Assembly (NCBI GenBank): GCA_964645125.1
Contig: CAZXZC010000004.1
Location: forward strand, 1 to 42,600
Source of the DNA: JBDKGD01 sp964645125
GTDB lineage: Bacteria; Patescibacteriota; Minisyncoccia; UBA6257; 2-01-FULL-56-20
Reading direction: 5' to 3'
Length of the DNA stretch: 42,600 nucleotides
Under the pieces are notes generated by a model. That model was not told the DNA's origin, made no database searches, and worked only from the letters and a program-made list of their open reading frames with translations. This document shows, piece by piece, positions 22,019-31,373 of the stretch (positions are counted from its first letter, which is position 1; each line of letters starts with the position of its first letter). The position numbers and the translations under genes were made by a program.

Positions 22019-22891
22019 ATGGAACTTTTTACTACTCTCGTGCCCCACTTAGTAGTTCGGGATATGCTTGATGTATTAGTGCTTACGTTTTTAGTGTATG
22101 TATGCGTGCGCTTGTTGCAAGAAACCCATTCCACTCCCGTGGTGCTTGGAGTAGCCACGATTGTTGTGCTGTATGCGGTATCCCGCTTTATTGGACTTCC
22201 TCTTACTGAGACTATATTACGTACGTTTTTAAGCACATTCTTGGTTGTGTTGGCTGTTGTGTTTCAACGAGAACTTCGTCGTTTTTTTTCTTTTTTTGGA
22301 TTTTTTAGTGGGCGCACATTCTCGCTTCCACCTTCAAACGAGGTCATTACTGCGGTTGCTTCAACGTCGTTTGAACTTATTCAGCGCAAGCTTGGCGCTC
22401 TCATTGTATTTCCGGGGCGAGAGGCGATTGCCCGTAATATCGAAGGAGGTCACGAGTTGGGCGGGGAAATTTCCGAACCAATCCTCTTAAGTATTTTTGA
22501 TGAAACATCGCCTGGCCATGATGGGGCGGTGGTGATTCAAAATGATCGCATCAGTATGTTTGGCGTTCATTTACCATTAGCCGAACAGGTAGAAAAGGTG
22601 CGTCAATTCGGACTTCGTCACCGAGCGGCTCTCGGGCTTTCTGAGCGTTCAGATGCTCTTGTGATTGTGGTGTCACAAGAAAAGGGAAAGGTGAGTGTGG
22701 CGTACCAGGGTGGTATTCGTCATGTAGGAGGGGAGCAGGAGCTTATTGAGATGCTCACTTCATTTTACGCGGAAAAATTTCCTCGCAGTAACGCTAAATA
22801 CCTACTTTCATGGGCCACGCGCAACGCGCTTCTGTTAGTCCTTTCTTTTGCCATTGCATTGGGTGTTTGGATTGTGGCGCGAATATATTAA
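22019..22891 (+). CDS. cdaA: Diadenylate cyclase, CdaA type
   Basis: CdaA makes c-di-AMP from two ATP, a signal for potassium and envelope homeostasis. The 290-residue protein has N-terminal TM helices (about 15-85) and the DAC domain with DGA (168-170) and RHRAA (200-204), both needed for catalysis. An additional hydrophobic helix (about 264-285, NALLLVLSFAIALGVWIV) ends the protein. This resembles the N-terminal anchor of YbbR/CdaR, the usual partner gene, which is not seen here. TATAGT at 22007-22012 is six bases before ATG. Confidence 0.93.
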   Translation: MELFTTLVPHLVVRDMLDVLVLTFLVYVCVRLLQETHSTPVVLGVATIVVLYAVSRFIGLPLTETILRTFLSTFLVVLAVVFQRELRRFFSFFGFFSGRTFSLPPSNEVITAVASTSFELIQRKLGALIVFPGREAIARNIEGGHELGGEISEPILLSIFDETSPGHDGAVVIQNDRISMFGVHLPLAEQVEKVRQFGLRHRAALGLSERSDALVIVVSQEKGKVSVAYQGGIRHVGGEQELIEMLTSFYAEKFPRSNAKYLLSWATRNALLLVLSFAIALGVWIVARIY

Positions 22892-22991
22892 CGATAGGTT
22901 CGAGATCGCAGCGCATAGGCAGATCACCTTTTTTATTCCCTGTTTCATTCGGCTATTTACTATCTATTCCCTCATCAGTACTATCTATAGT

Positions 22992-23450
22992 ATGTCTATT
23001 TTTGCTGTAAAATCTCGTGCTGTTGCTTTGCCAGAGTGGTTTTCTTTAGCGTTTTCTGGAGTTGCGCTTCTGGGTATTTTTGACGCGCTTTTTCTTACTA
23101 TTCACTATTACTCAGGGACTCCGGTGCCGTGTAGTGTAACTTCGGGATGTGAAACAGTATTAACAAGTCAGTACGCAGTATGGTTTGGCATTCCACTGGC
23201 ACTGATTGGTGTGGCGTATTATCTCACGCATTTTATTCTTATGACGGCAGTGTATATGCGTCAAAGCTACTCCATTTTTATCGCGGTAGTGATTCTTTCC
23301 AGCTTGGGGTTTGCTGCATCGGTAGCGTTTGTGGGGTTGCAAGTTTTTGTTATTCAGGCATTATGCGCATACTGTTTGTTGTCAGCTTTTCTTTCAACAA
23401 TACTATTTGGACTTTCGGTGTATGGGGTTTTTCGATACCAAATCAAGTAA
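22992..23450 (+). CDS. Vitamin K epoxide reductase (VKOR) family protein
   Basis: Bacterial VKOR oxidises a DsbA-like partner using quinone, so it drives disulfide formation outside the membrane. The 152-residue protein has about four TM helices, the cysteine pair Cys47 and Cys53 (PCSVTSGC) and the quinone-side CAYC (Cys125, Cys128). The open frame upstream begins inside cdaA; ATG 22992 follows TACTAT (22979-22984) by seven bases. No fused thioredoxin domain is present, so a separate partner is required. Confidence 0.9.
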   Translation: MSIFAVKSRAVALPEWFSLAFSGVALLGIFDALFLTIHYYSGTPVPCSVTSGCETVLTSQYAVWFGIPLALIGVAYYLTHFILMTAVYMRQSYSIFIAVVILSSLGFAASVAFVGLQVFVIQALCAYCLLSAFLSTILFGLSVYGVFRYQIK

Positions 23451-23534
23451 CTAGGGCGCAGGGTATAGTCAGACAAAAGCATAAATTTTGCCTTAACTAC
23501 TGGCTATTAACTTAACCCTATTGCCCGTTACTGG
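23445..23534. repeat. TAGGG-type repeat, family B copy 6
   Basis: AAGTAACTAGGGCGCAGGG on the left, GGCTATTAACTTAACCC and GCCCGTTACTGG on the right. The VKOR stop codon TAA lies in the left arm. Confidence 0.6.
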
Positions 23535-23597
23535 TCTTGACGCATAGTGTATACTGGTAAGTAAGAAAGGTTAAAAGTCACATTTTATTTATTTTTT

Positions 23598-23834
23598 ATG
23601 TCAAACGTTATTATTTATTCAACTCCATGGTGCGTGTATTGTAAGATGGCGAAGGAATTTTTTACCCAACATGGGGTGAAGTTTACGGAACACGATGTGG
23701 CTGAAGATGATGCAGCGCGGGATGATATGATAAAAAAGTCAGGCCAAATGGGAGTACCGGTTATTGATGTAGATGGTACCGTGATTGTGGGATTTGATCG
23801 ACCAAAGCTTTCGCAACTTTTACATATTCAGTAG
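23598..23834 (+). CDS. Glutaredoxin-like protein
   Basis: The 78-residue protein has the thioredoxin-fold glutaredoxin pattern: IIYSTPWCVYC with redox Cys12 and Cys15, the cis-proline segment MGVPVIDVDG, and GFDRPKLSQLL. It reduces disulfides or glutathione-type mixed disulfides in the cytosol; its electron donor is unknown. A TATACT box near 23550 leaves a leader of about 40 bases. Its stop overlaps the possible GTG start of zwf (TAGTG). Confidence 0.9.
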   Translation: MSNVIIYSTPWCVYCKMAKEFFTQHGVKFTEHDVAEDDAARDDMIKKSGQMGVPVIDVDGTVIVGFDRPKLSQLLHIQ

Positions 23835-25273
23835 TGCCTCGTCCATACTTTATGCACCAGGCACCCACTGATATTGTAATTTTTGGGGTGACTGGTGATT
23901 TGGCACAGAAAAAAATCCTTCCGTCACTTTTTCGATTATTTCAAAAGAATCTTTTACCGCCTCATGCCAGAATTATAGGTTTTGGAAGGCGTGAGTTTAG
24001 CGTGGAAAGTTTTCAAGCATTTGTGGCAACTACTTTGCCTCACGATGCTGACGTAAAGGGTTTTTTGAGTCTATGTAATTACGCGCATGGCCTCTTTGAT
24101 GATGCATCGGCATATAATAATCTGCAGAAGCGTTTGCGGGCGTACTGGGAAGTAAATCAGGTGTGTGCTCACACGCTGTTTTATTTAGCTACTCCGCCGC
24201 AATTTTATAAAACAATTTTTGAACATTTAAAATCTTCAGGGCTTTCGGTGCCGTGTGTTATGCCTGGTCAATCGCCATGGGTCCGCATACTCGTTGAAAA
24301 GCCGTTTGGTAAGGATGCACACAGTGCGCGTGAGCTCGATGATCTTCTTGGGACACTTTTTACGGAAGATCAAATTTATCGCATTGACCACTACCTCGCC
24401 AAAGAAACGGTGCAGAATATTTTGGCGTTTCGATTTGCAAATCCACTATTTTCTCATATATGGAATCGCAATTTTATTGATCATGTAAGTGTATCTTTTT
24501 TAGAGGCACAAACTATTGGAAGCCGTGGGGTATTTTATGATGGAGTTGGGGCGTTGCGAGATGTGGGACAAAACCATGTGCTTCAGATGGCCGCACTGCT
24601 TCTGATGGATGCCCCCGCAACACTTGATGGGCCAGCTGTTCGCGCTTCCCGAGCGCAGGTGTTTGGGGCACTTGCGCGGCATACACCTGTCGAAATTGCC
24701 GCCTCTAGTTTTCGCGGGCAGTACGAGGGGTATCGTACCGAACAGCATGTTTTGCCAAAGTCGGACACAGAAACCTATTTTGCACTACACACCCACCTTA
24801 CCAGTGGAGCGTGCGCCGGTGTTCCTTTATTTTTAGAGGCTGGCAAAGGGATGGATAGTTCGGTTGTAGAAATGCGCGTTACATTTAAAAAACCTGCTAC
24901 GAAATTATTCTCCGCTTCCACAGCTACTGAATTGGTGTATCGAGTTCAACCAAACGAACATATTTCTTTTGGGTTGTTTGTTAAAAAACCAGGACACGCA
25001 ATGGAACTGGTCCCGGCTGAATTTTTCTTTGATTATGCTAGCACCACAAGCGGACATGATGTATTGCATCCGTACGAAAAGCTTTTAGTTGATGCATTTT
25101 TTGGGAATCAGACACTTTTCGTAAGCACGCAAGAGATTTCAGCAAGTTGGGGATTTATTGATCCTATTGTGCGTGCATGGGAAGGGAATAGTGTGCCCTT
25201 AACGCCATATACCGTTGGTCATACGCGCGCACTTCGCCAGAGCGTACGGGCTTGTGGTACACTACCCACATGA
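23834..25273 (+). CDS. zwf: Glucose-6-phosphate 1-dehydrogenase
   Basis: Zwf oxidises glucose-6-phosphate to 6-phosphogluconolactone with NADP+ and opens the pentose phosphate route. The protein (479 residues from GTG 23834, 473 from ATG 23852) shows the nucleotide motif GVTGDLAQKKILPSLF, EKPFGKDAHSARELD and the active-site RIDHYLAKETVQNIL. The GTG start overlaps the preceding stop and would couple translation; ATG 23852 is an equal alternative. No 6-phosphogluconate dehydrogenase is in the window. The stop overlaps the next gene as ATGA. Confidence 0.94.
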   Translation: MPRPYFMHQAPTDIVIFGVTGDLAQKKILPSLFRLFQKNLLPPHARIIGFGRREFSVESFQAFVATTLPHDADVKGFLSLCNYAHGLFDDASAYNNLQKRLRAYWEVNQVCAHTLFYLATPPQFYKTIFEHLKSSGLSVPCVMPGQSPWVRILVEKPFGKDAHSARELDDLLGTLFTEDQIYRIDHYLAKETVQNILAFRFANPLFSHIWNRNFIDHVSVSFLEAQTIGSRGVFYDGVGALRDVGQNHVLQMAALLLMDAPATLDGPAVRASRAQVFGALARHTPVEIAASSFRGQYEGYRTEQHVLPKSDTETYFALHTHLTSGACAGVPLFLEAGKGMDSSVVEMRVTFKKPATKLFSASTATELVYRVQPNEHISFGLFVKKPGHAMELVPAEFFFDYASTTSGHDVLHPYEKLLVDAFFGNQTLFVSTQEISASWGFIDPIVRAWEGNSVPLTPYTVGHTRALRQSVRACGTLPT

Positions 25274-26229
25274 TTCGTGATGTATTGAATTCTTTTCATG
25301 AACAGTTTTCATTTTTGCCAACCGTTGTGGGTGGAGACGTGCCCTCTTATAAAACTCTCGTAGTCTGCGGAATGGGTGGGTCACACTTGGCGGCTGATGT
25401 GCTTGCAAGTATCGGTACTACTACGCCTATTATTGTGCATCATGACTATGGGTTGCCAGACAATACTAGTGAGTCGAATCCATTTATTCTTGTGTGTTCG
25501 TACTCTGGTAACACCGATGAAGCACTTGATTCACTTACCGCAGCACGTGACGCGCACATGCCCGTTGGTGTCATAGCCTCTGGCGGAGCGCTTTTGGCGA
25601 TGGCGAAAGAATATTCTGTGCCTCATATTGAGATACCCAGTGGCTTACAACCTCGTATGGCAACCGGATATATGACGGTTGCGGTAGCTGCTTTTTTGCG
25701 AGATCCAAGACTTTCTTCAGAACTTCAATCTCTTTCACGCACTCTGTTTTCTGCTCATTTCGAAGCGCAGGGAAATGATTTAGCCACTTTTTTGCAGAAT
25801 AAAACGCCGGTATTTTATTCCTCGGCTCGTAATTATTCCGTGGCTTACACGTACAAGATCGCCTGTAATGAAACAGGTAAGATCCCTGCGTTTGCCAACG
25901 TGCTACCTGAAGCAAATCACAATGAAATGAATGGATTTGGAGGGGGAGGCAACTCACAAAGCCGTGCACAGGAGTTTGCAGCAGTTTTTTTGTATGACGA
26001 TGAAGATGATGCGCGAGTTAGTACTCGTATGGATGTCACGGCTTCGCTTTTGCAAAAACAGGGCATTGCGGTACGAGCATTACGATTTGATGCCCCGACG
26101 CGCGCTGAAAAGATATTTTCGGCGATTATTACCGCACATTGGGCAAGCTATGTCATTGCGCAACTGTACGGGAACGAGCCGGAGCAAGTGCCGATGGTGG
26201 AGGAATTAAAAAGATTATTGAAACACTAA
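25270..26229 (+). CDS. Bifunctional phosphoglucose/phosphomannose isomerase, SIS family
   Basis: This enzyme interconverts fructose-6-phosphate with glucose-6-phosphate and mannose-6-phosphate. The 319-residue protein has the SIS domain CGMGGSHLAADVLAS, a second half with SSARNYSVAYTYKIACNE, and the PGI/PMI signature LPEANHNEMNGF carrying the catalytic Glu and His. ATG 25270 is chosen because it overlaps the zwf stop and follows TACACT (25258-25263) by six bases. Together with zwf it feeds sugar phosphates into the pentose phosphate branch. Confidence 0.92.
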   Translation: MIRDVLNSFHEQFSFLPTVVGGDVPSYKTLVVCGMGGSHLAADVLASIGTTTPIIVHHDYGLPDNTSESNPFILVCSYSGNTDEALDSLTAARDAHMPVGVIASGGALLAMAKEYSVPHIEIPSGLQPRMATGYMTVAVAAFLRDPRLSSELQSLSRTLFSAHFEAQGNDLATFLQNKTPVFYSSARNYSVAYTYKIACNETGKIPAFANVLPEANHNEMNGFGGGGNSQSRAQEFAAVFLYDDEDDARVSTRMDVTASLLQKQGIAVRALRFDAPTRAEKIFSAIITAHWASYVIAQLYGNEPEQVPMVEELKRLLKH

Positions 26230-26337
26230 ACACTTCAAGCGCCTATCTCGGGACTGTGTTCATGGGTGCACATCCCAACGCTTCAACCGTATTGAGTATT
26301 TTTCGTTAACTTCATTCTGCTATATAGTTCAACGCGT

Positions 26338-26673
26338 ATGGTTTTTATTCGCAGAATTTCTCGGTCTATAGAATGGACATCGCACGCATTGAATAAGCTG
26401 CGATTTTACGGACTTTCGAAAAGCAGGGTACTGCGGGTGGTGGCGCACCCAGCGCGTGTTGAAGAAGGTGTTGCTGAAAATACTATCGCCTTTATGCAAT
26501 CGGTCACGACTACTAAAAAACCATTTGAATTATGGGTAATGGCCCAAGATACTCTTGCATCTCGCAAAATCATCAGTGCGTGGCGTTATCCGGGGACTAC
26601 GAAGCCAGGAGAACCCCTTCCACGTTCTGTGCTTTTGGCATTGCGACAAAACATACAAGAAGCCGAGGGGTAA
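26338..26673 (+). CDS. Small basic protein of unknown function
   Basis: The 111-residue protein starts VFIRRISRSIEWTSHALNKL and continues with LSKSRVLRVVAHPARVEEGV and PFELWVMAQDTL. The HALNKLRFYGLS and PARVEEG pieces recall small RelE-like DUF4258 folds, but the match is weak. There is no antitoxin-like neighbour. TATAGT at 26323-26328 is nine bases before ATG. It is expressed alone, between the isomerase and a PEBP gene. Confidence 0.6.
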   Translation: MVFIRRISRSIEWTSHALNKLRFYGLSKSRVLRVVAHPARVEEGVAENTIAFMQSVTTTKKPFELWVMAQDTLASRKIISAWRYPGTTKPGEPLPRSVLLALRQNIQEAEG

Positions 26674-26731
26674 TACAGGGCACTTGGTTGGTTTACTATA
26701 AACTCTTTCTTATCTTCTCTATAATTACTGT

Positions 26732-27193
26732 ATGCGTATTCGAGTACGTGAGTTTGAATATGGCGCAGAGATTCCAAGGCTCCACACCTGCGACGGGGGA
26801 GATGTAAATCCAGAAATTACCATTTCCGATATTCCTGAACATGCGCAAGACATTGTTTTGATTGTAAGTGACCCAGACGCTTCCGGTGGGGCCGTATTTA
26901 CGCATTGGATTATGTGGAATATTCCATTTGAGCACGGGGATGCTGTTGTTCCAGCAAATGTTGGCGTTGACTTTGCAATCCAGGGCACCACGAGTGCCGG
27001 ACAGCTTGGTTACATGGGTCCGTGTCCGGGCAATGGAAAGGCTCACCGATACTTTTTTATTGTTTACGCCCTTTCCCGCACTATATCGCTCTCACAAACC
27101 GCTACCGCCGAGCAACTCCACAAAGCTATCCAGCCATTCGTGATTGCACAGGCAGAATATGTGGGTACTTACCAACGATTATCGACACCATGA
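26732..27193 (+). CDS. YbhB/YbcL-type phosphatidylethanolamine-binding-like protein
   Basis: The 153-residue protein has the PEBP/Raf-kinase-inhibitor-like pattern: IPRLHTCDGGDVNPEI, the ligand pocket LIVSDPDASGG, FTHWIMWNIP and the loop GYMGPCPGNGKAHRYFF. The bacterial role is unclear. TATAAT at 26720-26725 is six bases before ATG. The TGA stop overlaps the recO ATG (27190-27193). Confidence 0.92.
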   Translation: MRIRVREFEYGAEIPRLHTCDGGDVNPEITISDIPEHAQDIVLIVSDPDASGGAVFTHWIMWNIPFEHGDAVVPANVGVDFAIQGTTSAGQLGYMGPCPGNGKAHRYFFIVYALSRTISLSQTATAEQLHKAIQPFVIAQAEYVGTYQRLSTP

Positions 27194-27693
27194 ACGAATA
27201 CACAATCGAAGCAGTAGTACTAGCAAAAGACGCAAGCGGTGAAGCGGATTCGGCGCTCCACTTATTTAGTCGTGAATATGGAAAGATACCAGTAAAAACA
27301 AAAAGTAGCAGGAAGTTGCTTTCTAAAATAAATGGTCATACACAACCAGGCGCAATTATTGTTGGTCGGGTAGTTGAAAAAAATACAGCACTGTTAGTAG
27401 ATGCGCTTCAAATTGGTTTTTTAGCTGTTTCTCCTCTTATTCTTTTACAGTTAACACGACTCTTACCCGAAGCGGTTGCTGAACCAGATGTATGGAATGT
27501 GCTTATCGACTCGCCTAGATTTATGGGGTGGAAAGATATTTTGAAAACTCTTGGGTGGGGACACGAAACGGCAACCTGTGCGACCTGCTCGGGAGTTACA
27601 CCTTCTTTTTTTCATATCCCATCACAAGAATTTTATTGCCAAAACTGTACGTTGAACACCTCTGTTGTGCCAAGTGATTTATTGCTGTGCTAA
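27190..27693 (+). CDS. recO: RecO-like DNA repair protein, short form
   Basis: RecO helps load RecA on SSB-coated DNA and anneals strands. The 167-residue protein has the N-terminal OB-fold (EAVVLAKDASGEADSALHLFSREYGKIPVKTKSSR), a shortened helical middle and a four-cysteine zinc site (CATC near 135 and CQNC near 154). Usual RecO is ~240 residues; the loss is in the helical domain. The start overlaps the PEBP stop. The longer frame from 27022 lies inside the PEBP gene and is rejected. Confidence 0.85.
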   Translation: MNEYTIEAVVLAKDASGEADSALHLFSREYGKIPVKTKSSRKLLSKINGHTQPGAIIVGRVVEKNTALLVDALQIGFLAVSPLILLQLTRLLPEAVAEPDVWNVLIDSPRFMGWKDILKTLGWGHETATCATCSGVTPSFFHIPSQEFYCQNCTLNTSVVPSDLLLC

Positions 27694-27725
27694 AAAATGT
27701 CCATTGTTTGGTATGATGAGTGTAT

Positions 27726-29612
27726 ATGGATCGCGAAATTGAACCATTGCCAAAAGGCGGTGCATTATGGGGCACACCTACTGCCATAAAAAAAGATACG
27801 CATTCCGGACAGTCATCACCAAATACTCCGCTTCGTCCAGCACTGAATATACCCACTGATGATCATGCGTTTGGCGCTGTCACTAGCAAGCGGACATGGA
27901 TATTTGCAGGGACGCTTATCGCGGTGAGCGTTGCCCTGTTATCGATTATTGGGTATGTGATTTTTTCTAATCGTATTATTGGTCCATCGGTTGATTTAGC
28001 AACAGCCCCGCTTGATGAGGTTTTTGCTGCTGCACCGTTTCCCGTCACCGTATCAGTATCAAATTTTTCTCCTGATAGTATTCGTGGGGGAACGATAACG
28101 GCATATTTACCTTCTTCGTTTTCTTTTACCTCGGGCACGCCAGAGACAAAAGAAATGACATTTGATATGCCGGCCCTCGAAAGTCAGCAAACAGTGCGAC
28201 AAGTGTTTACAGTCGTCAGCAACGCTCCAGTACAAAGCGTGGCGCGAATACGGTTTGTATTTCGTTATTCAACCCTTGTTGATGGAACGGCTCGGCAATT
28301 TGAAAAAGAGTACAGCACTGATGTGCTTACTAGTAGAAATGCTATTGATGTTCGTATTGATACGCCCCGTTTTGCGTATAATGGCAAGCCATTTGATTTC
28401 ACTATCCACTATAAAAATTTAACGCGACAGTCATTCTCTGGCGCGAAAATTTCTATTACCTACCCAACAGAATTTCAGCCAACTGACTTTTCGGCTGTTA
28501 CTGGCGATCACATCTATACTGTTGCGTTACCGTCTTTGGCAGCGCAGGAGGAGGGCATGGTGGTGGTAAATGGCGCTCTTGTTGGCCCTGCAAATTCATT
28601 CTTTAATTTTGTAGCTTCAGCATTTCTTCCATTGCCTGATACGCAGGGTGTCCCTGCTCAGGAATTTCCAGCGGGAAGTCAGCAAGCAAGTATTTCTATT
28701 TATCCAGAACCCCTCACCCTGAGTATCCAGCTACAAAGCAGTGCAGGTGACTTTGCAAACCCAGGGGATGGGCTGACATATGTTATCACCGCCCACAACA
28801 ACTCTGGCGTTACTTTACAAAACGCGACAATTCGAGCCTCTTTCAGTGGTTCTATGCTCGACACTCATTCTATTTCGGGCGATGGAGTGTATGATAGTCG
28901 CGATACTTCTGTTTCATGGTCAGCCGCAAATACCCCCGATCTTGCGCGTATTGAGGCGAATCGTTCCGTGCAGGTTACGGTAAGCGCACGAGTTTTTAGC
29001 AAATTTACTTCACCTGATGCCACACACAATACTCTAAAAATTGCCGCTTCTATTTCTTCTCCTACGGTTCCGCCAAATACCGCGGCAACTACCACAACTG
29101 CAACTGCTTTGTTGCAAACGAAAATTGGCGGGCGTGCCCAGTTTAGCTCAACAGTGTTTCATATTGATCCGAAAGATAAGAAAAAAAATAGTGGACCATA
29201 CCCGCCCGTTGCAAATCAAGCAACTCAGTACACGGTATATTGGACATTACAGGCAAGTGGTGCTGGATTGCAAAAAGCATTCGCTTCTACATTCTTGCAA
29301 GGCAACACTTCGTTTGTTGGTGTGCCATCAACGTCAGTAGGATCAATTTCGTATGATAAAAATTCGGGTAAGATTTTTTGGAATATTGGTTCGGTTGCTC
29401 CCAATACTACACAGACCGCTACCTTTCAGATTGAAAATATCCCTGCTATTACCAGTGTAGGAAACGCGGTTGTTATTGTATCACCTAGTCAGTTTGGAGC
29501 CGTCGATGATTTTACGGGCAATCCAGTGTCGTTTTCAACACAACAGGTAACAACGGACATACCCGATGATACAAAGGTGGGTAAAGATAGGCGCGTACAA
29601 AGCAGCCCATAA
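27726..29612 (+). CDS. Large membrane-anchored surface protein with DUF11/Ig-like repeats
   Basis: The 628-residue protein has a short cytosolic N-terminus rich in Pro/Asp/Lys, one TM helix (about 57-80, TWIFAGTLIAVSVALLSIIG) and a long extracytoplasmic part rich in Ser, Thr and Val. That part contains repeated beta-sandwich units; phrases such as FDFTIHYKNLTRQSFSGAKI, YVITAHNNSGVTLQNATI and YTVYWTLQASGAGLQKAFAS follow the DUF11 pattern. It ends with a Lys/Arg tail. A surface structural or adhesive role is likely but unproven. TATGAT at 27712-27717 and ATG 27726 fix the start; GTG 27720 is possible. Confidence 0.75.
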   Translation: MDREIEPLPKGGALWGTPTAIKKDTHSGQSSPNTPLRPALNIPTDDHAFGAVTSKRTWIFAGTLIAVSVALLSIIGYVIFSNRIIGPSVDLATAPLDEVFAAAPFPVTVSVSNFSPDSIRGGTITAYLPSSFSFTSGTPETKEMTFDMPALESQQTVRQVFTVVSNAPVQSVARIRFVFRYSTLVDGTARQFEKEYSTDVLTSRNAIDVRIDTPRFAYNGKPFDFTIHYKNLTRQSFSGAKISITYPTEFQPTDFSAVTGDHIYTVALPSLAAQEEGMVVVNGALVGPANSFFNFVASAFLPLPDTQGVPAQEFPAGSQQASISIYPEPLTLSIQLQSSAGDFANPGDGLTYVITAHNNSGVTLQNATIRASFSGSMLDTHSISGDGVYDSRDTSVSWSAANTPDLARIEANRSVQVTVSARVFSKFTSPDATHNTLKIAASISSPTVPPNTAATTTTATALLQTKIGGRAQFSSTVFHIDPKDKKKNSGPYPPVANQATQYTVYWTLQASGAGLQKAFASTFLQGNTSFVGVPSTSVGSISYDKNSGKIFWNIGSVAPNTTQTATFQIENIPAITSVGNAVVIVSPSQFGAVDDFTGNPVSFSTQQVTTDIPDDTKVGKDRRVQSSP

Positions 29613-29693
29613 GGTTTTTAGGGGGATACTTGAGAGAAAGGTGACAAATCCCTCGTTCCTTTATATTATTGAGTATATTCTCTTTGTGTTTTT

Positions 29694-31037
29694 ATGGAGC
29701 AATCGCGTATGGATAAAATTGTAAGTCTTGCCAAACGGCGTGGGTTTGTGTACCCAGGAAGCGAGATTTATGGCGGACTTGCTAATACCTGGGATTACGG
29801 CCCACTTGGGGTTGAACTTAAAAATAACATCAAGCAGTTGTGGTGGAAGATGTTTGTGCAGCGGCGTGATGACATGGTGGGGCTTGATGCGGCAATACTC
29901 ATGAACCCAAAGGTGTGGGAGGCGAGCGGGCATCTGAGTGAGTTTAGTGACCCTTTAATCGAATGTAAAAAGTGCCACAATCGGTTTCGAGCAGATCATT
30001 TGGGTTTTGTAGATGAAAAAGGAACTGTTATTGCGAATGCAGATATTTCTTGTCCCGAATGTGGCAAAAAAGATTGGGCACTCCCACAGCAGTTTAACCT
30101 GATGCTCCAAACGTATCTTGGCCCTGCGCAAGAAAAGGCGAATGTGGTGTATTTGCGTCCAGAAACGGCGCAGGCAATGTTTGTGGATTTTAAGAGCATT
30201 CTACAAACAAGTCGACGAACCTTGCCGTTTGGTGTAGCTCAGATTGGGAAGGCGTTCCGCAATGAAATTACCCCGGGCAACTTTATTTTCCGTACACGCG
30301 AATTTGAACAAATGGAAATTGAGTATTTTATCCCTACTCCAAAAATAGATGGCGATTGGCAAGAATATTTCGATGCATGGCTCAAGAGTATGCGCGAATG
30401 GATTCGCGCGATTGGGCTAGAGACCGCGCTTACAGATGGCCGCGTTCACGAACTCGATATTCCTGATGGGGAACGAGCGCACTATTCCAAGCGCACCGTG
30501 GATTTTGAGTACGAGTTTCCATTTGGAAAAAAAGAATTATATGGCCTGGCCTACCGCACTGACTTTGATTTGCAAAATCATATGCGCGTCAGTGGGGAAA
30601 GTTTGCACTATACCGATCCACACACGAATGAAACCTATGTACCTCATGTGATTGAGCCATCATTGGGTGTAGAGCGAACATTTTTAGCAGTCCTTTGCGA
30701 GGCATACACAGAGGAGGAAAAACGAGTGGTGTTGAAATTGCCCTTCGACTTGGCTCCGTATAAGGCAGCGGTGTTTCCGCTTTTAGCCAATAAGCCGGAA
30801 TTAGTGGCCAAGGCCAAAGAAGTCTACGATATGCTCAAAGAGCATTACCCTGTGGCATGGGATGATCGGGGCAATATTGGGAAGCGCTATTTTTCTCAAG
30901 ACGAAATTGGTACGCCATTTTGCATTACTGTTGATTTTGACACCCTCGAACAGGGCACTGTGACGGTTCGCAATCGTGACACTATGACCCAGGAACGAGT
31001 TGAGATTTCGAAGTTGGCTCTGTATGTAAAAGCTTAG
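29694..31037 (+). CDS. glyS: Glycyl-tRNA synthetase, class II homodimer type
   Basis: The enzyme charges tRNA-Gly. The 447-residue protein has class II motifs: [29 protein letters not shown] at the N-terminus, motif 2 ([23 protein letters not shown]) and motif 3 ([13 protein letters not shown]), and a C-terminal anticodon-binding domain. A zinc-type insertion is visible (CKKCHNRF and CPECGKKDW, about 88-124). This is the alpha-2 form, not the GlyQ/GlyS pair. TATATT at 29674-29679 gives a short leader. Confidence 0.95.
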   Translation: MEQSRMDKIVSLAKRRGFVYPGSEIYGGLANTWDYGPLGVELKNNIKQLWWKMFVQRRDDMVGLDAAILMNPKVWEASGHLSEFSDPLIECKKCHNRFRADHLGFVDEKGTVIANADISCPECGKKDWALPQQFNLMLQTYLGPAQEKANVVYLRPETAQAMFVDFKSILQTSRRTLPFGVAQIGKAFRNEITPGNFIFRTREFEQMEIEYFIPTPKIDGDWQEYFDAWLKSMREWIRAIGLETALTDGRVHELDIPDGERAHYSKRTVDFEYEFPFGKKELYGLAYRTDFDLQNHMRVSGESLHYTDPHTNETYVPHVIEPSLGVERTFLAVLCEAYTEEEKRVVLKLPFDLAPYKAAVFPLLANKPELVAKAKEVYDMLKEHYPVAWDDRGNIGKRYFSQDEIGTPFCITVDFDTLEQGTVTVRNRDTMTQERVEISKLALYVKA

Positions 31038-31101
31038 ACATGCTCCTTAAAATCCTTAATTTACAAGCTTTTTAGTTGTTTTTTAAAAGCGTCAGAAATA
31101 C

Positions 31102-31129
31102 TTGACAAAATTTGTAAGTACGCTATACT
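31102..31129 (+). promoter_or_regulatory. Consensus promoter of the 31.1-31.4 kb RNA
   Basis: TTGACA (31102-31107), 16-base spacer, TATACT (31124-31129), one of the best promoters in the window. Confidence 0.75.
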
Positions 31130-31195
31130 GCGTGTTAGATGCGCTGGGTTATGTGATTCTTCATTGTAATCATGGTTTTTCAATGAGGAATCGCT

Positions 31196-31285
31196 ATGGA
31201 TCATCCGGTTCCGGCGGCGACTTTTATCCGTACCCAGTGCTCATTTCATAATTTTGAACCGATAGGGAGGGATCTTTTTCTATAA
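31196..31285 (+). CDS. 29-codon small ORF with masked ribosome site
   Basis: The frame starts MDHPVPAATFIRTQC and ends IGRDLFL. TGAGGA lies six bases before ATG but is paired in the 31155-31192 hairpin. The last codons fall in the next hairpin. Confidence 0.35.
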   Translation: MDHPVPAATFIRTQCSFHNFEPIGRDLFL

Positions 31286-31373
31286 AACCCTATCGGATTC
31301 TATACTTCGTTGAAGTCGCTCCCTTTTATTATTTTAACCAAAGGGAGCAATCTCAAAACAATTTTTAACTTTC

